This document shows, piece by piece, positions 10,148 through 18,504 of a DNA stretch of 64,000 nt. The notes under the pieces are model-generated. The model was not told where the DNA came from. It did no database searches and was given only the letters and a program-made list of their open reading frames with translations. How positions within the stretch are numbered: position 1 is the first letter of the stretch; each line of letters starts with the position of its first letter. Origin of the DNA: CAJQLB01 sp905479065 (GTDB lineage Bacteria > Bacteroidota > Bacteroidia > Flavobacteriales > Flavobacteriaceae); contig OX044364.1 in assembly GCA_943846735.1 (NCBI GenBank), forward strand, positions 434,001-498,000, in the 5' to 3' direction. Made by a program: the position numbers and the translations under genes.

Positions 10148-10993
10148 ATGGTAAATGTTAATGGTAGTATGATGGCCAATAATGAGGCTGTAATTTCTGT
10201 TTTTAATAGAGGCTTTAATTATGGAGATTCGGTCTTTGAGACCCTCAAAGTGTCTTATGATAAAATTTTGTTTTTAGAGGACCATTATTTCCGACTTATG
10301 GCATCCATGCGTATTCTAAGGATGGAAATCCCAATGAATTTTACATTAGAGTATATAGAGGATCAGATAATGCAAACAGTTCATGCACAACATTCATCAA
10401 ATAATGCACACCGTGTCAAAATTGCAGTCTTCAGAGATTCTAAAGGGCTTTATCTTCCTAATAACAATAACATTGGTTTCATTATCACAAGTAGTATTTT
10501 GAATCAATCAAATTATAATTTGTCAACAAACCCTTACACTATAGATATTTATAAAGATCATTTTTTAGCGGCTGATTTGTTGTCAACTTTGAAGTCAAAC
10601 AATAGAATAATTAATACCATCGGTAGTATTTATGCTAAAGAAAACAATTTAAATAATTGTTTGCTCTTGAACACAGAAAAACATGTCATAGAGGCTTTAA
10701 ACGGAAATTTGTTTGTAGTTAATAAAAATATCATAAAAACTCCACCGTTGAATGATGGTTGTATCAAGGGTGTTATGCGTAAACAACTAATTGATATTAT
10801 TAATGCTATGTCTAATTATGAGATAGAGGAGGGATCTATTTCGACATTTGAATTACAAAAGGCGGACGAAATTTTCGTCACAAACGTTATACTGGGCATT
10901 CAGCCAGTATCATCTTACCGAAAAAAAACATACACATGTAATGTGTCAAAAATTTTAATTGAAAAGTTAAATCTTAGATTAAGATTATCCTAA
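10148..10993 (+). CDS. Class IV PLP aminotransferase (aminodeoxychorismate lyase / branched-chain aminotransferase type)
   Basis: A 281-residue fold-type IV PLP enzyme. The N-terminus MVNVNGSMMANNEAVISVFN then RGFNYGDSVFETLKV is the canonical opening of PabC/IlvE-type proteins and supports the ATG at 10148. Further class features are the KSNNRIINTIGS block, which carries the probable PLP lysine, and the C-terminal ADEIFVTNVILGIQPV that binds the cofactor phosphate. It could release p-aminobenzoate from aminodeoxychorismate for folate synthesis, or transaminate branched-chain or D-amino acids; the sequence alone does not decide. Its start codon directly follows a terminator T run, so how it is transcribed is unclear. 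Its stop overlaps the stop of the convergent yqgE-like gene. Confidence 0.85.
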   Translation: MVNVNGSMMANNEAVISVFNRGFNYGDSVFETLKVSYDKILFLEDHYFRLMASMRILRMEIPMNFTLEYIEDQIMQTVHAQHSSNNAHRVKIAVFRDSKGLYLPNNNNIGFIITSSILNQSNYNLSTNPYTIDIYKDHFLAADLLSTLKSNNRIINTIGSIYAKENNLNNCLLLNTEKHVIEALNGNLFVVNKNIIKTPPLNDGCIKGVMRKQLIDIINAMSNYEIEEGSISTFELQKADEIFVTNVILGIQPVSSYRKKTYTCNVSKILIEKLNLRLRLS

Positions 10994-11550
10994 TTAAAAC
11001 TTGGATCTTCTGGAGCATTCGACCAAATACTATAGTTACCCCCGAGCTCTAGCATTTTTTCTTTCCAAAAGGTAGCTTCATTTTTTTCTATTATCGAATG
11101 TTTATATGTGTTTTCTGATACAATCCAATTTTGAGAACCTAATTCGTGTAACAATTGATTTGCATCCCATCCAGAGTAACCAAGAAAAAAGCGTATGTCT
11201 TTATTTCCAATTTGACCATCGTTTATTAGCTGAATTACAGATTTAACATCTCCTCCCCAAAAAACCCCTTCAGAAATTTTCATACTATTAGGAATTAACT
11301 CTGGGGTCTTGTGGATATAATAAAGTTTGTCTTGCTCAACTGGACCACCGTTGTAAACACTCAGCGGTATTTCAATTTCAGGCAATAAATCATTTAGAAA
11401 AAAGTCCATAGGCTTGTTTAAGATGAAGCCCACGGAACCCTCTGTATTGTGGTCTGCTAATAAAATAACAGATCTATTAAAAGAGACGTCACCTAAGATG
11501 GATGGTTCAGCAACCAATAAATATCCTTTTTTAGGTTTGATTTGAAGCAT
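10990..11550 (-). CDS. YqgE/AlgH family protein
   Basis: A 186-residue cytoplasmic protein of the YqgE/AlgH (DUF179) family, recognised by GYLLVAEPSILGDVSFNRSV near the N-terminus, GSVGFILNKPM, YNGGPVEQDKLYYIHK, GVFWGGD and FLGYSGWDANQLLHE. The molecular function of the family is not established. The gene runs convergent to the class IV aminotransferase with overlapping stop codons and lies downstream of the HU gene, from which it is separated by a terminator. Length and ATG start are normal. Confidence 0.93.
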   Translation of the reverse strand: MLQIKPKKGYLLVAEPSILGDVSFNRSVILLADHNTEGSVGFILNKPMDFFLNDLLPEIEIPLSVYNGGPVEQDKLYYIHKTPELIPNSMKISEGVFWGGDVKSVIQLINDGQIGNKDIRFFLGYSGWDANQLLHELGSQNWIVSENTYKHSIIEKNEATFWKEKMLELGGNYSIWSNAPEDPSFN

Positions 11551-11601
11551 AAATTTCTTTTATCCTAAGCTACTATAAAATTATCAAAAAACAAAATAAG
11601 C

Positions 11602-11629
11602 AAAAAAAAGACCTACTAAAAGTAGGTCT
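11602..11629 (-). terminator. Terminator of the HU gene
   Basis: On the minus strand AGACCTAC-TTTTA-GTAGGTCT is a perfect 8-bp stem followed by a run of eight T. It sits 22 bases after the HU stop codon and isolates HU from the YqgE gene downstream. Confidence 0.9.
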
Positions 11630-11651
11630 CTTATATTCAAATTAAATTTGT

Positions 11652-11924
11652 TTAATTTACAGCATCACTTAAATCAGAACCAGCTTTAAATTTAACTACA
11701 TTTTTCGCTTTGATTTTAATTGTTGCTCCAGTTTGTGGATTTCTTCCATCTCTGGCAGCTCTTCTCGATACTGACCAAGACCCGAATCCTACCAAAGAAA
11801 CTCTATTACCCTTTTGTAGTGCACCTTCAATGTCAATCAACATAGAATCAAGTGCTTTTTTCGCAGCTGCTTTAGTAATACCAGCATTTTCTGCCATTCC
11901 GTTGATTAAATCTGTTTTGTTCAT
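11652..11924 (-). CDS. HU family nucleoid DNA-binding protein
   Basis: A 90-residue small basic histone-like protein that bends and compacts DNA as a dimer. The family hallmarks are MNKTDLINGMAENAGITKAA at the start, the FGSWSV turn, and the DNA-binding arm region RRAARDGRNPQTGATIKIKA followed by VVKFKAGSDL. The length is exactly that of classical HU. It is a single-gene transcript with its own promoter (-33 and -7 boxes at 12006-12008 and 11979-11986) and its own terminator. A perfect inverted repeat overlapping the promoter suggests repression or autoregulation. Confidence 0.96.
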   Translation of the reverse strand: MNKTDLINGMAENAGITKAAAKKALDSMLIDIEGALQKGNRVSLVGFGSWSVSRRAARDGRNPQTGATIKIKAKNVVKFKAGSDLSDAVN

Positions 11925-11978
11925 AAATTTTATTTTAAATAGTTATTATTTGACTTATAAATAATTTTAAAGCCTTTA

Positions 11979-12008
11979 CAAATTTATTAGGATAATCGAT
12001 TTACGCAA
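11979..12008 (-). promoter_or_regulatory. Promoter of the HU gene
   Basis: On the minus strand a TTG (12006-12008) and TAAATTTG (11979-11986, perfect TAnnTTTG) are separated by 19 bases, inside the 17-23 range known for Flavobacterium promoters. Transcription would start near 11972, about 48 bases before the ATG. This is the best-formed promoter in the window. Confidence 0.7.
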
Positions 12009-12033
12009 CATCTTGTGAGTGAAAATCGATTAT
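11992..12033. repeat. Perfect 11-bp inverted repeat over the HU promoter
   Basis: ATAATCGATTT (11992-12002) and AAATCGATTAT (12023-12033) are perfect reverse complements with a 20-base spacer. The left arm lies in the promoter spacer and the -33 box sits between the arms, so a protein bound to both arms would cover the promoter. No T run follows, so it is not a terminator. Confidence 0.7.
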
Positions 12034-12060
12034 TTGTTAATAACTTAACATATTTGTTAA
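12031..12060. repeat. Direct repeat TATTTGTTAA, 20-base period
   Basis: TATTTGTTAA occurs at 12031-12040 and again at 12051-12060, two helical turns apart, just upstream of the HU promoter. It may be an activator or regulator site; this is inferred from spacing only. Confidence 0.5.
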
Positions 12061-12115
12061 CAAAGGGGAGGGACTTGTTCTTTTTAAAACTTAGAAGTAA
12101 TGTAATATCAAGTAG

Positions 12116-13063
12116 TTACACCATTTTTGCGTCAGATTTAAGAGTAAAACCATTCAGCAAAGATTTTACATCCATTTTTCGTTTGCCTTGAAATTTAATC
12201 TCTTTTAAAAAGACAAATCCATCTAAGCAAGCTATTTTTATTTCATTTTTAGTTGCTATTGTGCTTCCTACCGGAAGCTGGTGAATTGAGTGTGCTATAG
12301 CAACACGATAAACTTTAACATGTATAATCTCATCATTGTTTTGTAAACTGCACCATGCAGCAGGATATGGGCTGAGACCTCTAACATGCTGATCTATGTG
12401 AGCTGCGGGCTTTGACCAATCAATTTGACAATTATTTTTTGTTAGCTTATGAGCAGTTTTTGTTGTAGCAGTCTCTAATTGAGGGTTTGTTTCGACGTTA
12501 TTTTGTTGTAATAAGACTAGAGTTTTAACGACTAAATTACTACCTAAATCTTTTAATTTATCGTGAAGTTCTCCTGCTGTATCGTTTCTAGATATTTCAA
12601 GACTTTCTTGTAAAATCATGTCCCCAGTGTCAATTTTGTCATCAATAAAAAATGTGGAGACACCTGTTTTTGATTCTCCATTCATAATCACCCAATTTAT
12701 GGGTGCAGCTCCTCTGTAATTCGGCAAAAGAGATGCGTGTAAATTAAATGTTCCAAATTCTGGTATTTGCCAAATCACTTTAGGTAACATTCTAAAAGCA
12801 ACAACGACATAAACGTTAGCATTAAGTTTTTTCAACTCAGATATAAAACATTCATTCTTTAGATTCTTGGGTTGAAAAACAGTTAAGCCCTTTTCCATGG
12901 CGTATGTTTTTACAGGAGATTCATTTAATTTTCTACCACGTCCCGCCGGTTTATCGGGAGCTGTAATAACACCAACCACATTAAATTCTTTAGATAATAT
13001 AGCTTTGAGAGAGCTTACTGCAAATTCCGGTGTTCCCATAAAAAGTATTCGAAGATTTCTCAT
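12116..13063 (-). CDS. fmt: Methionyl-tRNA formyltransferase
   Basis: Transfers a formyl group from 10-formyl-THF to Met-tRNA(fMet) for translation initiation. The 315-residue length is typical. The N-terminal Rossmann-type domain starts RILFMGTPEFAVSSLKAIL, followed by APDKPAGRGRKLNESPVK. The catalytic signature FNLHASLLPNYRGAAPINW has the essential Asn-His pair, with the following FIDDKIDTGDMI supplying the catalytic Asp. The C-terminal OB-like domain begins about residue 205. Its ATG overlaps the recQ stop (ATGA), so the two are translationally coupled in one operon with the upstream ATPase. Confidence 0.97.
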   Translation of the reverse strand: MRNLRILFMGTPEFAVSSLKAILSKEFNVVGVITAPDKPAGRGRKLNESPVKTYAMEKGLTVFQPKNLKNECFISELKKLNANVYVVVAFRMLPKVIWQIPEFGTFNLHASLLPNYRGAAPINWVIMNGESKTGVSTFFIDDKIDTGDMILQESLEISRNDTAGELHDKLKDLGSNLVVKTLVLLQQNNVETNPQLETATTKTAHKLTKNNCQIDWSKPAAHIDQHVRGLSPYPAAWCSLQNNDEIIHVKVYRVAIAHSIHQLPVGSTIATKNEIKIACLDGFVFLKEIKFQGKRKMDVKSLLNGFTLKSDAKMV

Positions 13064-14967
13064 TGTTTAGTTAATTTATAGGTGTTATAATCGGTAATTG
13101 TAATTTCTTCTTTTTCTAAAAGTAATTTTAAAACTGTTTTTAACGTGCTCTCTGGAATTTGTAAACGCGATAAAATCTCTCTTGAAGACATGGAACTGTT
13201 ATTTTTTAGAAGTTCCTTTACTGATTGTCTATTCTTTTTTGTGCAAATAATCTTTTCTCCTTCATTGTGTTCAATACAAAAAGAACACATACCACAAGGT
13301 AGTTTAATTGATTCACCAAAATACTGAAGTAGCTGTTTACTTTTACAAGTTTTATGATCTGAGATGTATTGTATGACGGCTTTAAGATTGTTTTCCTTTT
13401 GGGTGTTAAGGTGTTGAATATTTAAAGCGAATCTATTAATTGTTTTTTCGTCTTCTCTGGGTTCAATAAAAGTGATTTCTGCATCAGTTTTTTTAAGATG
13501 TAATTTAATTATAAAATCGTTTTCTAATTGCTTTAAAAATGTTATTATTTCACCTTCTGAATATCCCATTTTATCTGAGATTTGTTGCGTATTTATGTTG
13601 ACACTTTGGTCAAAAATACCGCCATAGGTTCTTAATAAGGTTTGCACAATTCCATTGAGTTTTTGATTTTTTCTAAGATACTCAAACAACTCATTATTTG
13701 AAGCTATTATTTGGATATTGGAATTTCTTTTGAAATTTTGATTAAAATTTAAAACGCTGCTGCGGTCTAAAACCATTAAAGTATTAAAGGTTAACGTTGT
13801 ATTCAGTTGGTAAGTTTTACAAAAGTTGTGAAAGTTAAAATTATGAGTTGTGTAAGCACCTTCACCAAAAGAAACCTGAAAGTAATTGCATAGTTTTTTA
13901 TAAACTAACTTGATGAAATTGACTGTTGGTAATGTTTTTATAAATTGAGAATAAGCACGCTGTTCATCATTTTTATTTCTAAGAATTATGGCAAATGCTT
14001 TTTTGCCGTCTCTACCAGCTCTTCCAGCCTCTTGAAAATAGCTTTCTAAACTATCTGGTAAATCTATGTGAATTACAGTTTTTACATCTGGTTTATCAAT
14101 ACCCATTCCAAAGGCATTTGTAGCGACCATTACTTGCGAACGGTTATTCATCCAATCTGAAAAGTTTTGTTGCTTTTCATCTGAAGACAGTCCGCCATGA
14201 TAATGGGTGGCACTGAATGATGAATTATTCAAAGTATTACTGATGTCAATAGTGCTTTTTCTATTGCGCACATAGATGATAGAACTTGAGGGGTTTTTAT
14301 TTAAAATTTGCTTAATTTTGTACATTTTATCTTCTGCTTCGAAGACCATATATGCAAGATTATCTCTCGAAAATGTTTGTTTAAAAACTTTGCCTTTTTC
14401 AAATTTTAATTCTTTTAAGATGTCATCTACAACATTCTGAGTAGCTGAAGCAGTTAAAGCAATGCATGGAATGTTTGGTTTTAAATTACGCAGCACATGA
14501 ATATTTTTATATGCCGGTCGAAAGTCATGTCCCCATTGCGAGATACAGTGTGCTTCATCAATAGCGATTAGATTGACATTCATTTGTTTGATTCGCTCTT
14601 GTATAATCTCTTGTTGTAAGCGCTCCGGTGACATATATAAGAATTTATAATTACCATAAATACAATTGTCTAATAAAGTGCTGAGTTCACTGTGGCTGTA
14701 AGAATGAGACAAAGCCATTGCCTTTATATTTCTTTTTTTTAATTCGGCAACCTGATTATTCATGAGTGCGATGAGTGGTGAAATAACAATACATATGCCA
14801 TTTTTAGTTAAAGCGGGTATTTGAAAGCAAATTGATTTTCCACTTCCCGTTGCCATGAGTACAAAGGTGTCGTTGCCTTTCATAACATGGTCAATGATAT
14901 CTTCTTGTAATGGTCTAAAATATTTGTGTTTCCAGAAGGTTTCTAATATGTCAATTGGAAGGTTCAA
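13060..14967 (-). CDS. recQ: RecQ family ATP-dependent DNA helicase
   Basis: A 3'-5' SF2 helicase acting in recombination and repair. Motif I ATGSGKS is at about residues 39-45, the DEAH box and RecQ-specific loop IDEAHCISQWGHDFRPAY at about 136-153, and motifs V/VI are ATNAFGMGIDKPDV and QEAGRAGRDG. The zinc-binding region contains CKSKQLLQYFGES followed by CGMCSFC, followed by a winged-helix-like C-terminus. At 635 residues it has the RecQ core without an evident separate HRDC domain. Start codon is TTG (14965-14967), chosen because LPIDILETFWKHKYFRPLQ aligns with the usual RecQ N-terminus. It is three bases downstream of the ATPase gene and overlaps fmt by four. Confidence 0.95.
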   Translation of the reverse strand: MNLPIDILETFWKHKYFRPLQEDIIDHVMKGNDTFVLMATGSGKSICFQIPALTKNGICIVISPLIALMNNQVAELKKRNIKAMALSHSYSHSELSTLLDNCIYGNYKFLYMSPERLQQEIIQERIKQMNVNLIAIDEAHCISQWGHDFRPAYKNIHVLRNLKPNIPCIALTASATQNVVDDILKELKFEKGKVFKQTFSRDNLAYMVFEAEDKMYKIKQILNKNPSSSIIYVRNRKSTIDISNTLNNSSFSATHYHGGLSSDEKQQNFSDWMNNRSQVMVATNAFGMGIDKPDVKTVIHIDLPDSLESYFQEAGRAGRDGKKAFAIILRNKNDEQRAYSQFIKTLPTVNFIKLVYKKLCNYFQVSFGEGAYTTHNFNFHNFCKTYQLNTTLTFNTLMVLDRSSVLNFNQNFKRNSNIQIIASNNELFEYLRKNQKLNGIVQTLLRTYGGIFDQSVNINTQQISDKMGYSEGEIITFLKQLENDFIIKLHLKKTDAEITFIEPREDEKTINRFALNIQHLNTQKENNLKAVIQYISDHKTCKSKQLLQYFGESIKLPCGMCSFCIEHNEGEKIICTKKNRQSVKELLKNNSSMSSREILSRLQIPESTLKTVLKLLLEKEEITITDYNTYKLTKQ

Positions 14968-14970
14968 AAA

Positions 14971-15525
14971 CTATAGACTTTTTAAAATGAATTCTACACG
15001 CTTTTCGACAGTTCCAATAGGCACTTCAATCACCTGATAGCCAAGGTTTGAATATGTTTCTTTAAGTTGCATGTATATTTCTTTTGCCTGACTAAACGTC
15101 TCAAACCTTTCTGTGTCCTGTGTAAAAATTAATTCCCAGGGAGGGAGTAAAAAAATAAAATCATACATATGAGCTTTACACAAGTCTACAAAACTTTGTT
15201 TGATGGGTTGATCAAAACAAGTCATGTAAGCAAGAACGTCAGGAGTTCCTCTATCGAAAAAGCAAACATCATTTTGTAATGTCTGCGATCTTACAAAATC
15301 AGCTAATCTCATGTCTAGTAACATTTGATTAAATTTTTCTGAGTCAGCGACTAACTCAATTGGATTTGAGTGCGTCTCTTTGATATTTTCGACATCTATG
15401 GCGGCTGATGTAAGTTTTCTAACAACCTCTTCAAAACACGAGTAACCTTTACATCTTAAATGGTTTATCATGGTTGTTTTTCCAGTAGCAGGACCTCCTG
15501 TAATGACAATTTTTTTAGTCTTCAA
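14971..15525 (-). CDS. Small P-loop ATPase (AAA_28-type NTPase/kinase-like)
   Basis: A 184-residue protein with Walker A GGPATGKTTM near the N-terminus, RGTPDVLAYM after the Walker B-like CFFDRG, and DTERFETFSQA. These are features of the AAA_28 family of small P-loop NTPases often annotated as ATPase or predicted nucleoside kinase. Substrate unknown. The start is TTG at 15523-15525, directly before the P-loop strand; a nearby upstream ATG is out of frame. It is first in an ATPase-recQ-fmt operon. Confidence 0.85.
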   Translation of the reverse strand: MKTKKIVITGGPATGKTTMINHLRCKGYSCFEEVVRKLTSAAIDVENIKETHSNPIELVADSEKFNQMLLDMRLADFVRSQTLQNDVCFFDRGTPDVLAYMTCFDQPIKQSFVDLCKAHMYDFIFLLPPWELIFTQDTERFETFSQAKEIYMQLKETYSNLGYQVIEVPIGTVEKRVEFILKSL

Positions 15526-15587
15526 TGCTTCATCAGATTTGATGTAAAAATCGCAATTAAAAAGTTAAATAAAAAATTTACAAAATG

Positions 15588-15595
15588 TATATTTG
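15588..15595 (+). promoter_or_regulatory. Candidate -7 box (TATATTTG) for the DUF493 gene
   Basis: Perfect TAnnTTTG, 24 bases before the ATG at 15620. No convincing -33 TTG was found at the expected distance. Confidence 0.5.
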
Positions 15596-15619
15596 TAAAA
15601 CAAAAAATGTAACACTAGA

Positions 15620-15910
15620 ATGAACCAAGCAGATGAAGATGCTTTTTACAGGAAATTAACAGCGCAATTAGAAGAGACGAGTTCTTGGCCGTCCAAATAT
15701 CTCTATAAATTCATTGTTAAAACGGACGTGCAAAAAATTAAGAAAATTGAAACATATTTTGATTACAAAGGAGCCGTTATTAACACAAACGTTTCTAAAA
15801 ACGGAAAATATACTAGTGTATCAATAAATATCATCATGGAAACTCCCGAATCTGTAATTAATAAGTACAAGGAAATTGCCAATAATGTTGAAGGTGTTAT
15901 TTCGCTTTAG
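15620..15910 (+). CDS. DUF493 (YbeD-like) family protein
   Basis: A 96-residue small cytoplasmic protein. The pattern FYRKLTAQLEETSSWPSKYL at the N-terminus, then YKFIVKT and a ferredoxin-like beta-alpha-beta ending ETPESVINKYKEIANNVEGV, matches DUF493/YbeD, an ACT-like fold of unknown function. It has its own -7 box and lies divergent from the ATPase-recQ-fmt operon. Confidence 0.88.
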   Translation: MNQADEDAFYRKLTAQLEETSSWPSKYLYKFIVKTDVQKIKKIETYFDYKGAVINTNVSKNGKYTSVSINIIMETPESVINKYKEIANNVEGVISL

Positions 15911-16022
15911 ATATTTAATGGTGCATGTTTAAAATTCTTAAAAACACCAACTACATTGTTGTTTTTTTTGTACTTTGCACGAATAACTTCGTTAATATAA
16001 ATACTACACAATTCATTTAATT

Positions 16023-16664
16023 TTGATAGATCAATTAGAGTACAACACCGAGCGAGAGCATTTAATTATACCCGAGTATGGAAGACATTTGCAGAAAATG
16101 ATCAATCATGCTAAATCAAGGCCAACCAAAGAAGAACGAAATAAGGTAGCCCAAGCCATAATTTCAGTTATGGGTAACTTGCAACCACACTTAAGAGATG
16201 TTCCTGATTTTAAACACAAATTATGGGATCAACTCTTCATTATGTCTGATTTTGAATTAGATGCCGATTCTCCATTTGATATGCCATCAAAAGAGGTGTT
16301 AAATGCAAGGCCAGAGCCATTGCCATATCCTCAAAACCATCCAAAATATCGTTTTTATGGCAATAACATAAAGACTATGATTGATGTTGCGAATACGTGG
16401 GAGACAGGAGACATGAAGGAAGCCTTAATGTTTACAATTGCAAACCACATGAAGAAATGTTTTTTAAATTGGAATAAGGATACTGTCGAGGATACTGTGA
16501 TTTTTAATCATTTATTTGAATTATCAGAGGGTAAAATAGATATGAGAGATTGTGTTGAGGATCTCACAGACGCTGCTAGTCTGATGCGTTCTAAAAAACG
16601 TCATTCGAATCATAAAAAATCTAACCACAAAAAAAATAATAATAGAGGTCGAAAACGTTATTAA
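16023..16664 (+). CDS. DUF4290 domain protein
   Basis: A 213-residue soluble protein specific to Bacteroidota. It is recognised by LEYNTEREHLIIPEYGRHLQ at the N-terminus and NHMKKCFLNWNKDTVEDTVI in the second half. The C-terminal tail is extremely basic (KKRHSNHKKSNHKKNNNRGR), suggesting nucleic acid or ribosome contact; this is inferred. The start is TTG at 16023; the next upstream in-frame stop is at 15993 with no ATG between, and the family motif begins immediately after this codon. It lies 20 bases before murA and is probably cotranscribed with it. Confidence 0.85.
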   Translation: MIDQLEYNTEREHLIIPEYGRHLQKMINHAKSRPTKEERNKVAQAIISVMGNLQPHLRDVPDFKHKLWDQLFIMSDFELDADSPFDMPSKEVLNARPEPLPYPQNHPKYRFYGNNIKTMIDVANTWETGDMKEALMFTIANHMKKCFLNWNKDTVEDTVIFNHLFELSEGKIDMRDCVEDLTDAASLMRSKKRHSNHKKSNHKKNNNRGRKRY

Positions 16665-16684
16665 TTTTTTAAGATTTCCAAATA

Positions 16685-17995
16685 ATGAAAACATTTAGAA
16701 TTGAAGGAGGTCATCAACTGCAAGGCAATATTCAGCCTCAAGGAGCGAAAAATGAAGCTTTACAGATTTTATGTGCTGTCTTGTTATCCCCAGACAAAAT
16801 TACTATTTCAAATATTCCTGATATTATTGATGTAAATAAACTCATTTCCCTCTTGGGAAAATTGGGTGTAAAAATCAATAAGCAATCTTCAGGCTCTTAT
16901 AGTTTTCAAGCCGATCAAATAGATCTTGGTTATTTAGAATCAGAGGAGTTCAAGGAGGATGGTCGTGGATTACGAGGCTCAATTATGATAGTTGGTCCAT
17001 TACTCGCTAGATTTGGAAGGGGTTATATTCCAAAGCCAGGAGGTGATAAAATTGGAAGGAGAAGACTTGATACGCATTTTGAAGGTTTTATTAAATTAGG
17101 AGCTAAATTTCGATATAATAAAGAAGATTATTTTTATGGTGTAGAATGTGACCAACTAAGAGGGACTTATATGCTTTTGGATGAAGCTTCGGTAACTGGG
17201 ACTGCAAATATTGTAATGGCTGCTGTTTTAGCTGAGGGTATCACGACTATTTATAATGCTGCTTGTGAGCCCTATTTACAACAACTTTGTAAGATGCTTA
17301 ATAGGATGGGCGCAAAAATTAGTGGTGTTGGTTCGAATATGTTAACAATAGAAGGTGTTAAGAATTTAAGTGGTACAAATCATACAATGCTTCCAGATAT
17401 GATAGAGATTGGAAGTTGGATTGGTTTGGCTGCTATGACGAAAAGTCAAATCACCATCAAAAATGTAAGTTGGGATGATTTAGGTCAAATTCCTGACGTA
17501 TTTCGTAAGTTAGGGGTTAATATTGAAAGACGTGGAGATGATATTTATGTTCCAAAGCATGAAGATGGTTATGTAATACAAAATTACATTGATGGTTCTA
17601 TTTTGACAGTATCTGATGCTCCTTGGCCAGGATTCACGCCAGATTTATTGAGTATCATTTTAGTCGTAGCTACTCAAGCTAGAGGTAGTGTATTAATACA
17701 CCAAAAAATGTTTGAAAGCCGTTTGTTTTTCGTTGATAAATTGATTGATATGGGTGCAAAAATTATCCTTTGTGATCCGCATCGGGCAACGGTCATTGGT
17801 CATGATTTTAAATCAAATTTAAAATCAACTACGATGACGTCACCTGACATCAGAGCTGGTATCTCACTTTTAATTGCTGCGCTTTCTGCTGAAGGTGTTT
17901 CAACTATTCATAATATCGAGCAGATAGATAGGGGATATGAAAACATCGATGAACGTCTACGCGCAATAGGTGCGAAAATTGAAAGAATTGAATAA
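16685..17995 (+). CDS. murA: UDP-N-acetylglucosamine 1-carboxyvinyltransferase, Asp-type
   Basis: Catalyses the first committed step of peptidoglycan synthesis, transferring enolpyruvate from PEP to UDP-GlcNAc. The 436-residue length is normal. The N-terminus FRIEGGHQLQGNIQPQGAKN contains the substrate-binding Lys-Asn pair. Further motifs are RGSIMIVGPLLARFGRG, DEASVTGTANIVMAA, and PDIRAGISLLIAAL near the end. The loop residue that is Cys115 in E. coli MurA is Asp here (Asp121, codon 17045-17047, in PKPGGDKIGRRRLD). Such enzymes are known to be active and insensitive to fosfomycin, which alkylates the Cys. Confidence 0.96.
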   Translation: MKTFRIEGGHQLQGNIQPQGAKNEALQILCAVLLSPDKITISNIPDIIDVNKLISLLGKLGVKINKQSSGSYSFQADQIDLGYLESEEFKEDGRGLRGSIMIVGPLLARFGRGYIPKPGGDKIGRRRLDTHFEGFIKLGAKFRYNKEDYFYGVECDQLRGTYMLLDEASVTGTANIVMAAVLAEGITTIYNAACEPYLQQLCKMLNRMGAKISGVGSNMLTIEGVKNLSGTNHTMLPDMIEIGSWIGLAAMTKSQITIKNVSWDDLGQIPDVFRKLGVNIERRGDDIYVPKHEDGYVIQNYIDGSILTVSDAPWPGFTPDLLSIILVVATQARGSVLIHQKMFESRLFFVDKLIDMGAKIILCDPHRATVIGHDFKSNLKSTTMTSPDIRAGISLLIAALSAEGVSTIHNIEQIDRGYENIDERLRAIGAKIERIE

Positions 17996-18098
17996 GAAAT
18001 TTTAGGGGTTAATAATCTAATATTTTTATTTGTAGATGTTAAATGCTGTGTCCAAACAATATTCACAAAATTACTAAACGAATACTCTCCTGACATAG

Positions 18099-18470
18099 TT
18101 AATTTAAACGTCTGGCTACTCCCTTAGCCTTTTGTACATCTCCCACATACGAATACTCAAATTGGTACGTTGAGTCTGTTGTTGAAAGTATTTTTAAATG
18201 TATATCTTTTCTTTCAGCCATGTTCTTAGGATTAATTGTCTTAAAAATCACTTCACAATCATTGATCCATCTCACCATTGACGAGTCTACTTTACCTTCA
18301 AATTTTTCTACTTGCACATTTTTAGACCTGCTGAACGTTGATGTATAATTTATACCATCTATGATAACATCACTTTTATAATTTCCAGTATGATAATTTA
18401 GACAATTACGTTCGATTGGATAGCAACTGCAAAAGGAAATTGATATAACAAAATAAAAAAAAAGACGCAT
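18099..18470 (-). CDS. Small lipoprotein of unknown function
   Basis: A 123-residue protein with a signal peptide MRLFFYFVISISFCSC whose last Cys is a plausible lipidation site, followed by IERNCLNYHTGNYKSDV and a beta-rich domain (MVRWINDCEVIFKTINPKN, FEYSYVGDVQKAKG). From memory, relatives in Flavobacteriaceae are often mislabelled DNA topoisomerase IV; nothing in this sequence supports that. The ATG at 18470 is chosen over a longer in-frame extension to 18533 because it begins the signal peptide and avoids overlapping the regulator gene. A good -7 box lies just upstream. Confidence 0.75.
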   Translation of the reverse strand: MRLFFYFVISISFCSCYPIERNCLNYHTGNYKSDVIIDGINYTSTFSRSKNVQVEKFEGKVDSSMVRWINDCEVIFKTINPKNMAERKDIHLKILSTTDSTYQFEYSYVGDVQKAKGVARRLN

Positions 18471-18485
18471 GAATAAATTTTCAAA

Positions 18486-18493
18486 CAAAGGTA
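18486..18493 (-). promoter_or_regulatory. Candidate -7 box (TACCTTTG) for the small lipoprotein
   Basis: Perfect TAnnTTTG on the minus strand, 15 bases before the ATG at 18470 and just downstream of the regulator stop codon. It supports independent transcription and the short start. Confidence 0.45.
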
Positions 18494-18504
18494 CTAACTT
18501 AAAC

